The position numbers and the translations under genes were made by a program. A stretch of 64,000 nt of DNA. It comes from Euptelea pleiosperma (lineage: Eukaryota > Streptophyta > Magnoliopsida > Ranunculales > Eupteleaceae). Location: positions 15,688,248 to 15,752,247 of the forward strand of contig CM068551.1 of the NCBI GenBank assembly GCA_035048495.1. The letters run 5' to 3'. The notes beneath the pieces are model-generated. The model made no database searches. It was given only the letters and a program-made list of their open reading frames with translations, and had not been told where the DNA came from. This document shows, piece by piece, positions 35,201 through 48,400 of this stretch (the first letter of the stretch is position 1; each line of letters begins with the position of its first letter).

Positions 35201-38200
35201 TCGATGACAGATAGCTCTGATACCAAGTTGAATTTAAGAATTGTTGAATTAGGATTAGGGTTAGGTTTGTGGAAGAGAAGAGATAGAGAAGAGAGAGGAG
35301 AAAGGATGTCTATTGTGCTTAAGTCACAATGACTCCATAAATCTTATTTATATGAAAGGGGAATAACAAAATAACAAAGACAAGTATACCCCTCACACCA
35401 AGGGGTATTTACATAATGACCCAATACGTATAAAATACGCATCTGATAACAATATGTAATCTGGTTTGATCTTTTCCTCTTCTTGTAAGACTAAATTATT
35501 GCTATCATTGCTTATGCATGCATCACTTGATGTTGGGGTGTTCTTTGGACTTGTAATTTAGGAGGTGGAGCAATTTTTCAGTCCCCTAGCCTACTTAAAT
35601 GGGGTTTTTTTGGATCACACTAGAGCATATGGTAATAGGATAATAAAAGCGTTTTATTGGTGCCCTCATTCTTTATGGTTCTTGTATATATTGGAGTTAT
35701 GTCTTTTCTTGCTAAGTTGGTGTGGTGTACCCCTATCACTTCCAACTTTCAAGATGGCCTTCTTCCTTTGGTCGTGCCAGACCAACATTTAAGGAAACAA
35801 ATTGGGACAGGCTGTATGTTGGCAAAATTTATCACTTAGAGCAGCTTCATTTTCTTCCCGCCTTTGACTACCATTTGAATTTTTTTGCTTGTTCTTCCTC
35901 CTTGTTCTAATTCGTTGTTTTCCTATGGCATAATCATCTTGGAGGCTTAGATTTATAATTTTTTTTGGTGTTCCAAGAAGCACTTATATTTTCGATATTT
36001 TGGAAGTTTGGGTGCAGGTTGCCAAAACAATTGGCCCTTTCATTTATGAATATTGAATCTAGTGCAGGTTGCCAAGATTAGTGCAGGTTGCCAAAACCCT
36101 CTTCACTGTTGTTGGTTTCATAGCCCATAAATCGCTTGTTTTGAGGGGGCTATCACTGCCATCAATGTCTCTGAAGTGACTCTGATCACTGACGATCTTT
36201 CCACCGCCGTTGCCACCACCATTGCCATCGCCGTCGCTGCGAGTCTCCATCTCCAGCCAACTCTTCTCGGGGTTTTGGAAACCCTCCTCTCTTGTTTTTG
36301 AAAAAGGGTTTTGGATTGTTAAGTTCGGCCGCTACCAGAAAAAAAGGAAAAACAAAGAGATACAAAAAAAAGATGAAAGATGTTTTTTTTTCTCTTACTT
36401 GTGGCCCAATAAGCGGCCCAAGCCAAGCCGCCCAATATAGAACCCAACTTATGTATGTTCAAGCCTAAACTTTGTTGGCTTAAAAAAAATGAGATTTGCT
36501 TGTGGTCTTTTAAAGCCCAAGCCCTTGAGGTCCAAAAGAGGGCCACATCCTTTTGCTTGAGAACTCGTAGAGCCCAAGCCCACGAGACACAAAGATGCCC
36601 AACAAAGGCCGAAGTTAGTGATGCCCCAAGAGGCACACTAGTGATGCCCAACAAGAGGTCTACACTTTTCGTATGAGGTCTAGAAGAGGCCCACACACTT
36701 CATTGCTTATGGACTCATAGAGCCCAAGCCTGTGAGGCAAATAGATGCCCACACACATTTTGGCCCAACGAGGCTCTTTAACCGGATTAAAATCCAATAG
36801 ATTTCAGTCAAGCCTAAACCGAATATTTCTCTGAGGCGCGATCCCAGGTGATTTTGTTTTGATAAGTATATATATTAGTTGTCAGAAGTGGGGCGAGATC
36901 CCGGGTGACCATCATGGATCACCATTCTGGCTGGCAACCACCTCTTTCTCCGGCGAGCACGGACATTAAGGCTTAATCATGATGATTCAACTATCTTGGC
37001 AATCAGTCTTTAAGGCATTGGATTTCGGCAAACTCACGACGATCGTTGATCTCCGATCCCCATGAGTTTGAGGGGGAGTATTAGATAATATATTGTAATA
37101 AAGTGTGTGAGATGCACTTCCTTCTTTCCTATCAATGGATTTTACCTTATCAAAAAAAAAGTGTGTGAGATGCACCGTATCATTTTTTTGTGTATCTCAT
37201 CACATATTCTCTAGATCATTTAAGATTTGGATGAATCAATTAGGATTAGATTTGATTCTAAGAGATTAGGATTTCCTTCCTTATTGGACTCTTGTAATGC
37301 TCTATATAAGAGCTTTGAATATGTCAATGTAATCATCCAAGTATTATCAATAAATCCTAAAATTCTACAGTAACATGTTATAATGTACAATTTAGGAGGT
37401 ATAAATTTTGAATCTTGCTGTGTTACTATTTTTTTATATTTTAGTTGATGTTGTTGCCTAATACTGATCTCTTGTATTATGTCTTTTCACATGTATATCC
37501 ATGTTGTATGGTTTATATTTTGTCAATGGTCATACTTGAAAGGTCAATTATTGTGCAGTTTTTGGTTATGTGATATAAACATTAAAAACTATTCTTGTTT
37601 CATTCATTTTTATGTCACGTAACTCACATGAGGCTGTTGTTGTAGGAACTTATAAAATATAAGGAGCCCACCTCTCTATTTGAACACTTTATTATTGTGG
37701 GTCTCTCGCCAGAAACTAATCTTGAGGCTGTTGAGGATGCATTTGCCAAGAGGAAGACATGGGAGTTAGAGATGGCAAAATCTGAAATAATTGATCTCAA
37801 AATGCTACAATACCGTGGGCCTTCAATTCCGACACTGGAACCTCAGGTCAATTCCGTGATAAAGTGAAATACTATCCTCATAATTGAAGTTGCTGTCTTT
37901 CAATAGATTATTGTTACTCATATGTAAGGGTGTTAATGGGCCAGGTTTGGGCTGGCTGACCTCTGCCCAAGCCCAGCCTGGAACATGAGTAGCCAGTCCA
38001 TAGTTAGGAATTCAGCATACAGTGAAAATATGGTCTGGAAAAAGTTCGAGTATAATTCAGGGTTGTCATTCAAAAAATCTGTTAAAAATTCGGCAAAGAA
38101 TAAAATAAAAAATAATTAAAAACAATGATTTTTTTGTCATTTTTTGCATTTGAAATTATTATTATTTCAAGAGTTTGGAATAATTTGTTTATAATACGAG

Positions 38201-41200
38201 AACAATACAGCTTGTAAAATCCGTAAACTTTACTGAATCTTGGAAAAGTTCAGCAGTATAATACACTTTCCCCAGAAACAATGAAAAATCCGTGTATAAT
38301 ACACGAATTAGCCTGGCTTATGGGCCTAAACAATTCTATCCCGAGTCCAGCCCAAGAATTGGTATAATGGATCAGGCCGCCATTATATTTGGGCTGGGCC
38401 TAAGCTTAGTTTCAATAAAAGTTAGGCCCAAGCCCAGCCCAGTCCATGTTTTTGGTGGGCCTAAAATAAAGCCCAGGTCGGACCTGCTGGGCCTATAGAT
38501 GCAGCACAAGCCGGAGCATATTGTGGTCCGGGCTTAAAAGACCATCAGGCAAGCCCAGCCCATTAACACCCCTACACATTCTGTTTATGGCTGATATTGT
38601 GAATTACATGTATGGTTTTAAGTATTGCAAAGTTACTAGATTTCTATTCTTAGGTTTGCATCTTAATGGTTGAAGATTTTTTTAGTTTGGTCTCTAAGAT
38701 TTTTACGAGTGTGGAGTATACCCAAACAATTCTGTCTTTACCATTGGATGAATGTAAATGATAACTACACTGTTTTTCTTTTCATGTCAATACTTTTTAT
38801 TAGAAAATAAAAGGCTATGTCAGCATGGTAAAGAAAGAGTATGCCATCCATGCTTTATGTATGTTCTAAAATTTTAAAGAAGGTAACTGCTCCACCTAAC
38901 ATGCTGCATCACTCAGGTCTTTAATGTTAGCTAGTTTATCATGGTTGTGCTTGGGCACATTTGGCAGCCTGCATTTTGACATGTCCTTGCAATATTGTTT
39001 ACACAGAAGGCTGATATCATTTTTTTTGACACCCTGCAGATTCTCTTTATGTATCCTCCTGGGAAGAGGTTAGCTATGCGGCCAAAGGATTTACCTGCCT
39101 TCTGTTTTCCTGGAGGTGTTAAGGTTTGGTGTAGCTGAGTTCCTTCACTTCATGGTTTTGCTATGTTGTTTGAGTATTCGATGTAATGTTTTACTAAACA
39201 AGAATTTTTTTTATGAGACTCAAGCTCTCGCTTCTGAGTCTATCTAATGATGCAAGTGTATCTTTAGTTCATATCATTATATACTTACTGTAGGTTCTTA
39301 TACTCTGTCTCAAATGTTTACTTCATTTTCTTCATATAATCTTTATTTTTCTAATTTTCTTGTTTCTATGGTTTTCTGTCGTTTGATTTATGATATACCT
39401 TTTTGCAATATATAGTGCAGATGTGGTTTAATTTATTGCCATTTGGATTATACGTTTCCTACAGACGAGTAAGGATTTCATGCATGATCAGACATTATTT
39501 CTTACGAAAGCATCAGCAAGCTGTAGCCTTATGTGTGTTTTTTTTCTAATGGATTGGTGAATAAATGTCACTCAAGTGAAAGCCACAGTTCTTGTAGAAG
39601 ACCAATCAGGTGGTAAAACCAAGCAAAGCATAGAAATCAAGGAACGGAGGGGAATGTGATTTTTTATGCTAGATGTAACCATCTGTTACTTTAACATCCT
39701 CTAAACCATTCGTAGTGGATTGAAACTTATCCAATGCTATAAGTTGGCCAAGAGTTGTGGTGGATGTCCCATGCATAAAGACTTTCTAATGTAATTGATC
39801 ATATAAGTAAACTTGTAAAGATTGGACCGTTGTTTTTTTTAATACACCGTAAGGGGCTCTAAAAGCTGGCTGAGATCAGTTTGAGTCTAAAACCTCGGCT
39901 TAGATCAATTTAAAGCCAAGTGTCCGGACTTATCCAATCCTAGGGATCCAATCTCAAATAACTCCAATAGCTCCTGATCCCATCTGAGAGTCCTCACCTT
40001 GGGTAGCTCCAGTCTGAGGGTTCCAACCTCAGATAGCCCAAATCCCATTTGATTGCCCCCACCTAGATGGGTCCATTCCAAGGGATTCGACCCTGAATAG
40101 TCCAGATCCCATCCGAGGGTCCCACGTCCGATAGCCCCATTATGAGGGACCTGATATCGAATAGATTCGCCGCGAGTCTTGGCACACCATACACATGAAG
40201 GCCTCCTTTTACTTAATAAGTTTTAAAATCAAGTTGTTTTTGGCAATAAACCTCCAATTCCTACCCCCAAGGTAGTTAGGGTTTACTATTAAAAGAAAGA
40301 TATGACTCATTAGAAGAGGAATTGAACTTTTGCAGATTTTTTTCTTAAAAGGAAGAGCTTGCACTTCCTATTCTAGGATTTCTCCATTGGCTGTGAAGAT
40401 TTGTTGTAGCCTAAGCTTTGGCCACAAATCCAACACCCTCTGCTGTCTATTCAGCATGAGGCCTACCTTTCACCTTATCCACTACTGTCTATTATGTGTA
40501 GATCAGCCCCATCCATTTGAGTCCCTCATTCAGTTGTGGAGAGTTTGTCAAGCCAGATCTTTGCCCCCACCTGTGTAAGGTATTAAATTTTGATTTAAAG
40601 GTATATTTCAACCAGCTTGAAAATGGAAATATTTCGATTTGTGTGGAAATAATACTAATGATGGAAATATTGTGCAAAATTTTGTTGAAAACTTTAGGAA
40701 ATATTATATAACAAGCATGAAAATGCATTTCTATAGAACTATAATAAACAACCATACAGGGTGTGAAATAAAAATACATAGTGTACTTTACGTGCTGAGG
40801 CAAGTATCTGAGAAGGTGATAGCAAGGTTTAAAATATTGTTTCGTCTCGTTGTCTTGGTAAACTAACGAAACGAGACGTATCGACCGAGACGAAACAAAA
40901 CGGAACGAGACAATGGAAAAAACAATATATTTCTCGATAATATTAAACCATTTTCTAATGCATAATTAGGTTATAAACTTGTATTTTAGCATTTATGTGT
41001 TATAAAAGACAAATATAACATGAAAATAAGCTTTAAACTAGTTTTAGTACTTAAATTTGGCTTTTGGCACAAGACGATACATTTCCCAATTTATTGTCTC
41101 AATATACTATTGGAACGAGATGTCTCGCCGAGACAAAACAAAACGAAACGAAATTTTGAACCATGGGCATGGTTTAAAATTTTGGAATGTTTCGTTTCGT

Positions 41201-44200
41201 TTCGTAATGTTTCGGTTTGTTTCGCTGGAACTATTTCGTAATGTTTCGGAATGTTTTCTAACGTTCTAGAAATTTCATTTTTTCACCATTTTTTCAATGT
41301 TTTGTGAATGTTTCGTTTCGTTTCGGAGTTTGTCTCGGTTTCTCACGTCACCCAGACATTCCTCCGAAACGAAATTTTAAACCTTAACCATGGGTGATAG
41401 CTAAAAACAACTACAATTACACATGGAAATGATCATAATAATCAAATCGTATCACATTAAGTAAAAGCAAAATAAGAGAGTAGATGACACTTGGGAAGGT
41501 CACAACAACCTAGAAACAAAAGGCAAAGTTAGAATCGCAAGCATTACAGTAGACAACATGTGAACTATCAATCTTAGATGATTGATGCAGGACTGATGAT
41601 GCGGCTTAAAATCTAAGGCCGGGATTTAAGATTAATTACCACGAGCAATAAAAGAATAACAACAATCACGTGTAGTGAAGGAAGACCACGTTGGTAACTA
41701 TGTAAGTGCTCAAGCCGAATCACAATCTGGCAATGCGAACCGTCAGATAATTATCTATGAAGGGTCTAATGGAAGTTTTGAGCTTCTATCGACTTAGGGT
41801 CAATCACTACACAGTTCATATGAGCTTTCTTTAAGCCTATTCTAGGATTTGAAAGGAAGTTTAAGGCTTGATCCATTATGATGTCTCAAATGTGTGGTTG
41901 GGATCATGGTGAGGTCTTAAACAAGTTAAAGAAGTAATAAAAATCAATTTACAGCAGTTTTTACACTTGTTTACCACAAAATAATGCTCAATTCAGTTCT
42001 ATGGTGGTTTGGTTGGGGTATAACTGTATAAGGACTAGGGTTGTGGTGAATCATCAATATGGATGATGATTAAGGGTGTATGGGACATCGGTTGGCAGAA
42101 AGGGCTCAAAAGGTGGCTGGATCCCCTATTCGAAGGTGAAACGTGGCAGATTTAGGGCTGGTATGGGGTTTGGCCAGCATGCATTAGGTTATGGGAGGTG
42201 ATGGTTGAGAGATTAGGGTTTGGGATGCCAAGGAAACCCACTGTTAGTAGATCAGCCAGCATGGGGTGGGCTTTAGAGGGTGGGCTGTAAGATTAGGGGT
42301 GATAGGGATGACGACTGCAGGTTTTGGGCTTATAGGAGGTGGCAACTGCAGAGTTTAAGGTTGTAAGAGGTGGCGGTTGGGGATTTAGGGCTTAGGGTTT
42401 GATGGAAACCCCCTAAGAATGGGTCGGCTAGGGGTCTTGCAGGGTATGGGGTGTAACTACCACAAATAATAAAACAAAAGGAACTACCCACGTGGGAAGT
42501 GGGACGCAGCCCACTTATTACACCCATGTGGGTGTGATCCATAAACTCCAACATGGGGGCAGCAAGACGCCAAAACCAATCAAAGAGGGTTGGCTTGGGA
42601 TCAAACTCAATAGGTTTAAGATTTTTTGGGAGGATGATTAAAGATTAATATAGAAAAGACAAAGAATCGAGAGAAATACCTGGAAAATACGTTGGGATTC
42701 AAGCCTTTGGCCTCGCACCAAACCAATCTCTGGAGAATAGCTCGAAAGTTCTTCATTCTTCATTAACTCTAATCAAGAGTTTAACAAAGTATTTAAAGAA
42801 AAGAGAACCCTAATCTAATCTCTACCCTTGGATTAAATCAAGGTTCAAGATTTACATCCCAAAAGAGTTTTTAACTAAAACAAAATACTAAACCAAACAG
42901 ATAAAAAAATTACAGATTATGCCATCCAAGTGGACTGTCCCACTTATTATCAAGCTAATGGGGACGTCCTCTATAAAGTATGGGTCGAGGCCCAAATAAC
43001 TGGACCCAAGTCCAATGTACTCCACGTGTGCTCCATCTAGCTACTCCAGCTCCTCCATGGGCTGCCAAGTGTGTGTCAAATCTCTCCCAAATGCTCTAAA
43101 CCTCTCCCATGTGCCCATCTTCCCAGTGTAGGGTTTTCAGTAGTGTGTCACATGTACACATGGGCCTTCAAAAATGCTCATGACCAACCCACAATGCCAT
43201 GTGGGCTTTGTTCTTCTTCTTGTGCCTCCAATAGACCCTGTAAGGTGGAATGATGTCTGCATCAATGATACAGCCTCATGCATGCTTACTTTTTTTTTAA
43301 AATTTTTAATGAATAAAATACTAATATTTGAAATTAATTATAACAGAAACAATGAAATAAATTTGCTAACATGCTTCGAATACTCATCTATCATGCATTT
43401 GATGCACTAGGGATTCCATAAATTTTTTTAAGTTTTTAAACTTTTAATTAAAATCATTTTAATTATAAATAGATAAGTAAATGATCATACTTCATTTCCA
43501 TCAAAGAATGAATACTATTGTAATTTACAAGTCTTATCTACAATTAACCCAAGACATTTGCCAAGTTTTTGATTTTTTTTCAATATTTTTAAAATAATGT
43601 TATAAGGAAAATATACATATTTCTGGAAAAAATTTAATATGACCAAGTTGTATATAGTGCTAATGCCCAATTTTTTTGCACTGATTTACTTTATCGTCAA
43701 TGTGACGAGTTTTTGAAACAACCAATCGAAGCGGATTTGTCTTTCTTGGCGTAGAATGGGGAGGGGGATTAAATTTTTAGCAAAAGAGTTGATTTGTATG
43801 AGTTTTTTAAGCTCGAATATTTCAACTAATAGATTTATTAATATATTGCAAAATGTAACATTTCGTTCGAAATGTATTGTTAGTTGAATTAGTAAATTAG
43901 GGTTAGGGATAGGTTTAGGATCAAGAAGAAAAGAGAGAGAAGAGAAGGGATCTCATGTGATTAGGTCACAATGACTCCATAAATCTTATTTATATAAAAG
44001 ACCACGAACAAAAGACAAGTATTCTCCTCACATCAAGGGGTATTTACATAATACCAAAAATACGCTATCTACGTATAAAATACGTATCTAATAACACTGT
44101 TCACTAGAATCTTGACTGAAATGAATAGTAATTTTCCAAATTGTTGACAAAATCTGACTATCTATATAACAAGTGACAGTGGTTGTCTCCCCACTTATAC

Positions 44201-45398
44201 CCCCTCTTATAGGCTTCAATAAAGAAGGGCCGAGATCTTATCCCCAAACTGGAACGATGGATCTCAGCCACTCACACCCGATTTTGGCAAACGCTTTCTC
44301 AGGGAGTGCCGTGGGCACGAGCCACCCACTGGTATATTTCATTTTGTGTTGGTTCCTCTTGAAACTGAGATATTTCGCAAAATGTTTCAAAAAATATACA
44401 AATTTAATGCCATGGTTTTTTTTGGGTCCTAACAGTGTTTCAAATTTCAAATAGGCGGCAGTGAGATTGTTACTTCAAGGTCTTAGGATTCCCAATTAAA
44501 TTCCGTACGCCTGTTGGAAGTGGAGGGTGACTCATCCAACACCATCCAGTGGGTGAAAGATGGCAGTAGCAGTTCTTGGAGATTGGTGAATCTTTTAGAT
44601 CATATTAGGGAGCTGATCCAACTGGGGGGTCCATCATCTTCTCTTGTATTGGTAGTCTGGTAAAGAAGCTAATGATGTAGCAGACACCTTAGCTAAGAGT
44701 GACGTACATAGAAGTTTTTTGTACATAGGAAGCTCTTTCTGTAGTCTTGTACATGGTTTAAAATAATGTCGTTTTAATGGTCGTTAGAACGGTAACGCCC
44801 CAAGCCCGTTACGTTAAGAACTAGAAAATAACGGCCGTTATTTTTTGAAAAAAATTGCTGTTATTTCAGTTATTTTCCGTTAAATTTCGTTTTTGCAAAT
44901 TTGAAATTCAAATTTCAAGTTTTGAATTTTGAATTTCAGCTCCATTTTTTCCTTTTTTCCCGTTATTTCCGTTAAAATCGTTTTTTTCTTTTTTTCCCAT
45001 TTTCCCCTATTCGTTACAATTCGTTTTAACAACCGTTTTAAAGATTTTAACGGTAACGCCCCCAGTCCGTTATACCGTTATAACAACCTCTTTGAAACCT
45101 TGGTCTTGTAAACTTGTACATTCTTCATTATTAGTACAAAATTTATAACTATTTTTCGACAACTTATTTTATAGTTATTTTGTATCTTAACTTAGGTATG
45201 TATCAGAAAAAATATCTGAGAATTTGTAAAATATTTATAGTTTGGGAGTTTGATAGATTAAAGTTGGGTTATTTTGGGTCTGTGCATCCATATTTGTTAT
45301 TGGAAATCCATGTTACCCAAATATGAAATGGATATGAGTGACACTGTAGATAATACATTTACACTTTAATCCGAAATCCAATTTGAAGTATCCGGGTA

Positions 45399-45433
<35 letters not shown>

Positions 45434-48400
45434 AACAAGTATTTTATTATTTTATTTCGTGTAATGTTGTTGCTATAAAGATGAACTGTAAAGTAGAATT
45501 GTGTCTGATGACATCTTATTTCGTTTCTATATATTGGATTCTTCTGTACCTGCATGTTTTTATGCAAATATAAAATTCCTCATCTAGTGATTGTGTTAGC
45601 AAATGATGCAGGCTCGCTTGATGGAGAGGACTCCATCAATGAGTGATCTAAATGAAGTTGTCTATGGACAGGTATGTTAGACCAGTCCAAACATGGTATT
45701 TATGCTTTGTATATTTTCCCTAAGGTTTAAATCAATTGTTGGATGTGGAATATCTTCTTTTCACTAATTGTGAAAAACGTACCCTCTGACATATACTACT
45801 TTTCACAATTCATTGGTGCATTTTTTTTTTTTTTGATTTTTCGTGAAGTAGATTGGCAAAATTTATTTGTTTCAACTCTGCAATGCCATGGGACTGATTT
45901 AAAATACATCTTAATGGTGCCATGATAAAGAAAATTGTATCTACGGGGAGGAAGATATTCCATTTTGGAGGCTCTTTTGGGGACTTCAGAAGAAGCTTTA
46001 AGTACTACTGAAAGAGGGAAGGATCACTGGAACAGAAGGATCTTGCCGAAGCATCCTTCAAGGCAACAGGATTTCTTAGTAAATGGAGAACGGCAGCATC
46101 TACATAGCACACTGAGAAGAAAGAAAATAACGGAGGTAGATTCCTGATAATTTTGGTGTTTAATGGTTTTAGAACCAAAACAATTTGCATCCCAGAAGGA
46201 ACAAAGCAACGAGGTTGAAAAGTGCTGGAGTTAGCGATAACCAATCTGTTCAGAAGGAAGCCGGATGGTAGGTTCATATGGGGAGGACTGTGGCTTCAAT
46301 TATCCCCCTGAAGTATTATGCCCTTGACTGATGGTAAGGAAAGGGTATGGGGCTTCACTGAAATTGCAGGTGGAGTGAGAAGAATTAGAACCACCTATGC
46401 TGATGATAGAGGTTTGTTTGGCAGATAGCCAGCGCTATAGTTTGTAACGCAGAACTATTAATGGCACCTTTGAGCTGAATTGGTAGGGTTTTTGCAGAGC
46501 TTTTTGGCTTCCCCAAGCCGGTGAGTCAGTGTCTCTGTTCCCCTTCGCATCTGGCAGAATTGTAAAACTTTATTCGTAGAGTTGGAAGCTGGGGCGCTTA
46601 GGATTTGTGGCAATGGTCGATTTATAGCTGGTGAGATCCATATCTCGTTCCATAGGTGGTGGGCCTGGTGGCCTATGGCCAAATACTCTGAAGAGGAGTT
46701 CCTGCCTTTTCACCTATGGACGAGGAGTATTTTCAGCACTCTGGGGGAACTTTGCAGCGATCTAGGATATACATATCATAGCATGTTAAATCAATCTAAC
46801 CTAAAGACCGAAGGTGGAGGGGCTTATACTGCTATTCCTTGCCTTATTATAATTGTGGATAGGGGAATGCTCTTTACCGCCGTGGTGGAAGAGGAGATAG
46901 ACCAACCTGGTTAGAGGAGATTGGTACAGGGTTGCGAGAGCTTGAAGAAGGTGATGTGGAATTTGAACTTTGCAAGATCAGCTCTTATGTGTATCCGCAT
47001 TTGCGTGCGAAGCTTAATAACAGATCCAACTCAGATGCTTGAAATAAGAGATATTCCAAGATTAGGGCTGATAGAGTCAATTGAGACCATCCTTTAGAAA
47101 AGCCGATGTGGCCGAAGGTTTTCCAGAAGCTTGTTTCCTGCTCTCGTGATGTTCACTCCAATCAATTTCAAATTCAACTGAAAGCTAACCTTACTGACCT
47201 GTGGCAACATAATAGTAGCAGAGTTGTGGAAAGTGGTAGGAAAACGTTTCATTCGCAGCGCTTTTAAAGGGGAAGAGCAACGTGTGGCCTCAATGATAAG
47301 AACAAGAGAGGTTTTTGCTATGCTGCTGGGTGGGTACACAAAATCCCAATATTTTGAGAACCTTTTGCATCCAAAGATTGTAGATGCTGAAATCTTACAA
47401 GATAAGACTACTTTGAATAGGAAGTATCATAAAGTTAATGCTCCCATCAGACTTCTGCAGGGGGCACAGATAAGACAATTAATCCTGTGTATATTGGGAA
47501 AGGAAAATTTTCTTTTATCTCGATTGAGAGCTCTAACAGCTCTTCTTCGTCTTCTTATCAGGCTAATTGTTTTGGATGGTTCGATTTGCTTGGGGAGACC
47601 TTGGGCTTGAGGTTGGACAAAGGGTCGACAGAAGCTGGGGGCAGTTTGCCAGGGCTTTCTCCTTCCCTAAGGGAAGAATACCCCAGAACCCTCTATTTCC
47701 GAATGCTTTTAGGTGTTTGTTACAAGAAGAGTCAGGTGCAGTGGGCCTCAGTTTGAACAGCACTGATTAGAATGTCATGCAATGCAACAAATTGGTGTTT
47801 TTTCAGGACAGTGGGTTGGTAGAACAGCGATTCAGGAGGTTCACTATACAAATGGTTCAGAATGGTTCAAGGGCTGAAACCAGACAAATACCATTGGCAA
47901 GAGGCAGTCCTGAATCCTACGGACATTGATTTGGAGGGCTTCGAAAGTAGGGGCAGCGGTTTTGGGTGGCAAGGATGATTCAAAATCGGTTTAGTCAAAG
48001 TGCTGGGCTCTCAGGGATTGCTAGTAGACTGAGCAGTGGGAGTGTAGAGGAGAGGGGGTCTAGATGCACTAAAAAAGGCGATACTTGTGTCCCCTATCAG
48101 TGTGGCTAAGGAGAGAAGATGCTATAGTAGGAGAAGAAGGTAGTATTATGGGGGTGAGCACTGAAGAGGATACAATGGTGGTGGAATTGATTGTAACAGG
48201 TCACAGCCAGAGTGTAGTTGTTGAGTCAGATCTGTTTCATATCACAAAACCAGAGACGACAGAGTGGGTTCTCAACAAAAGTATGGGCTTTAGTAAATTC
48301 TTAGGAGTATCTTATGTTAGACATGAATCCGCAACTAAGACTCTGTTTACAGATGTTAAAAAGAGTCATGGGCTAGGGGAGAAGGAAGATGAGATTGACA

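Larger units (their letters stand above)
29818..35451 (-). mobile_element. Ty1/copia LTR retrotransposon, complete structure, coding region disrupted
   Basis: Two 226-bp LTRs (29818..30043 and 35226..35451) differ at about eight positions by eye. Flanks ACATG (29813..29817) and ATATG (35452..35456) form a 5-bp target duplication with one mismatch. On the minus strand the order is 5' LTR, primer site (35224..35213), long leader, gag, protease, integrase, RT, RNase H, polypurine tract (30054..30044), 3' LTR: the copia order. At least seven in-frame stops and one net frameshift near 33.4 kb kill it. It lies in the 14.4-kb DENN intron, in antisense to that gene. Confidence 0.95.
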
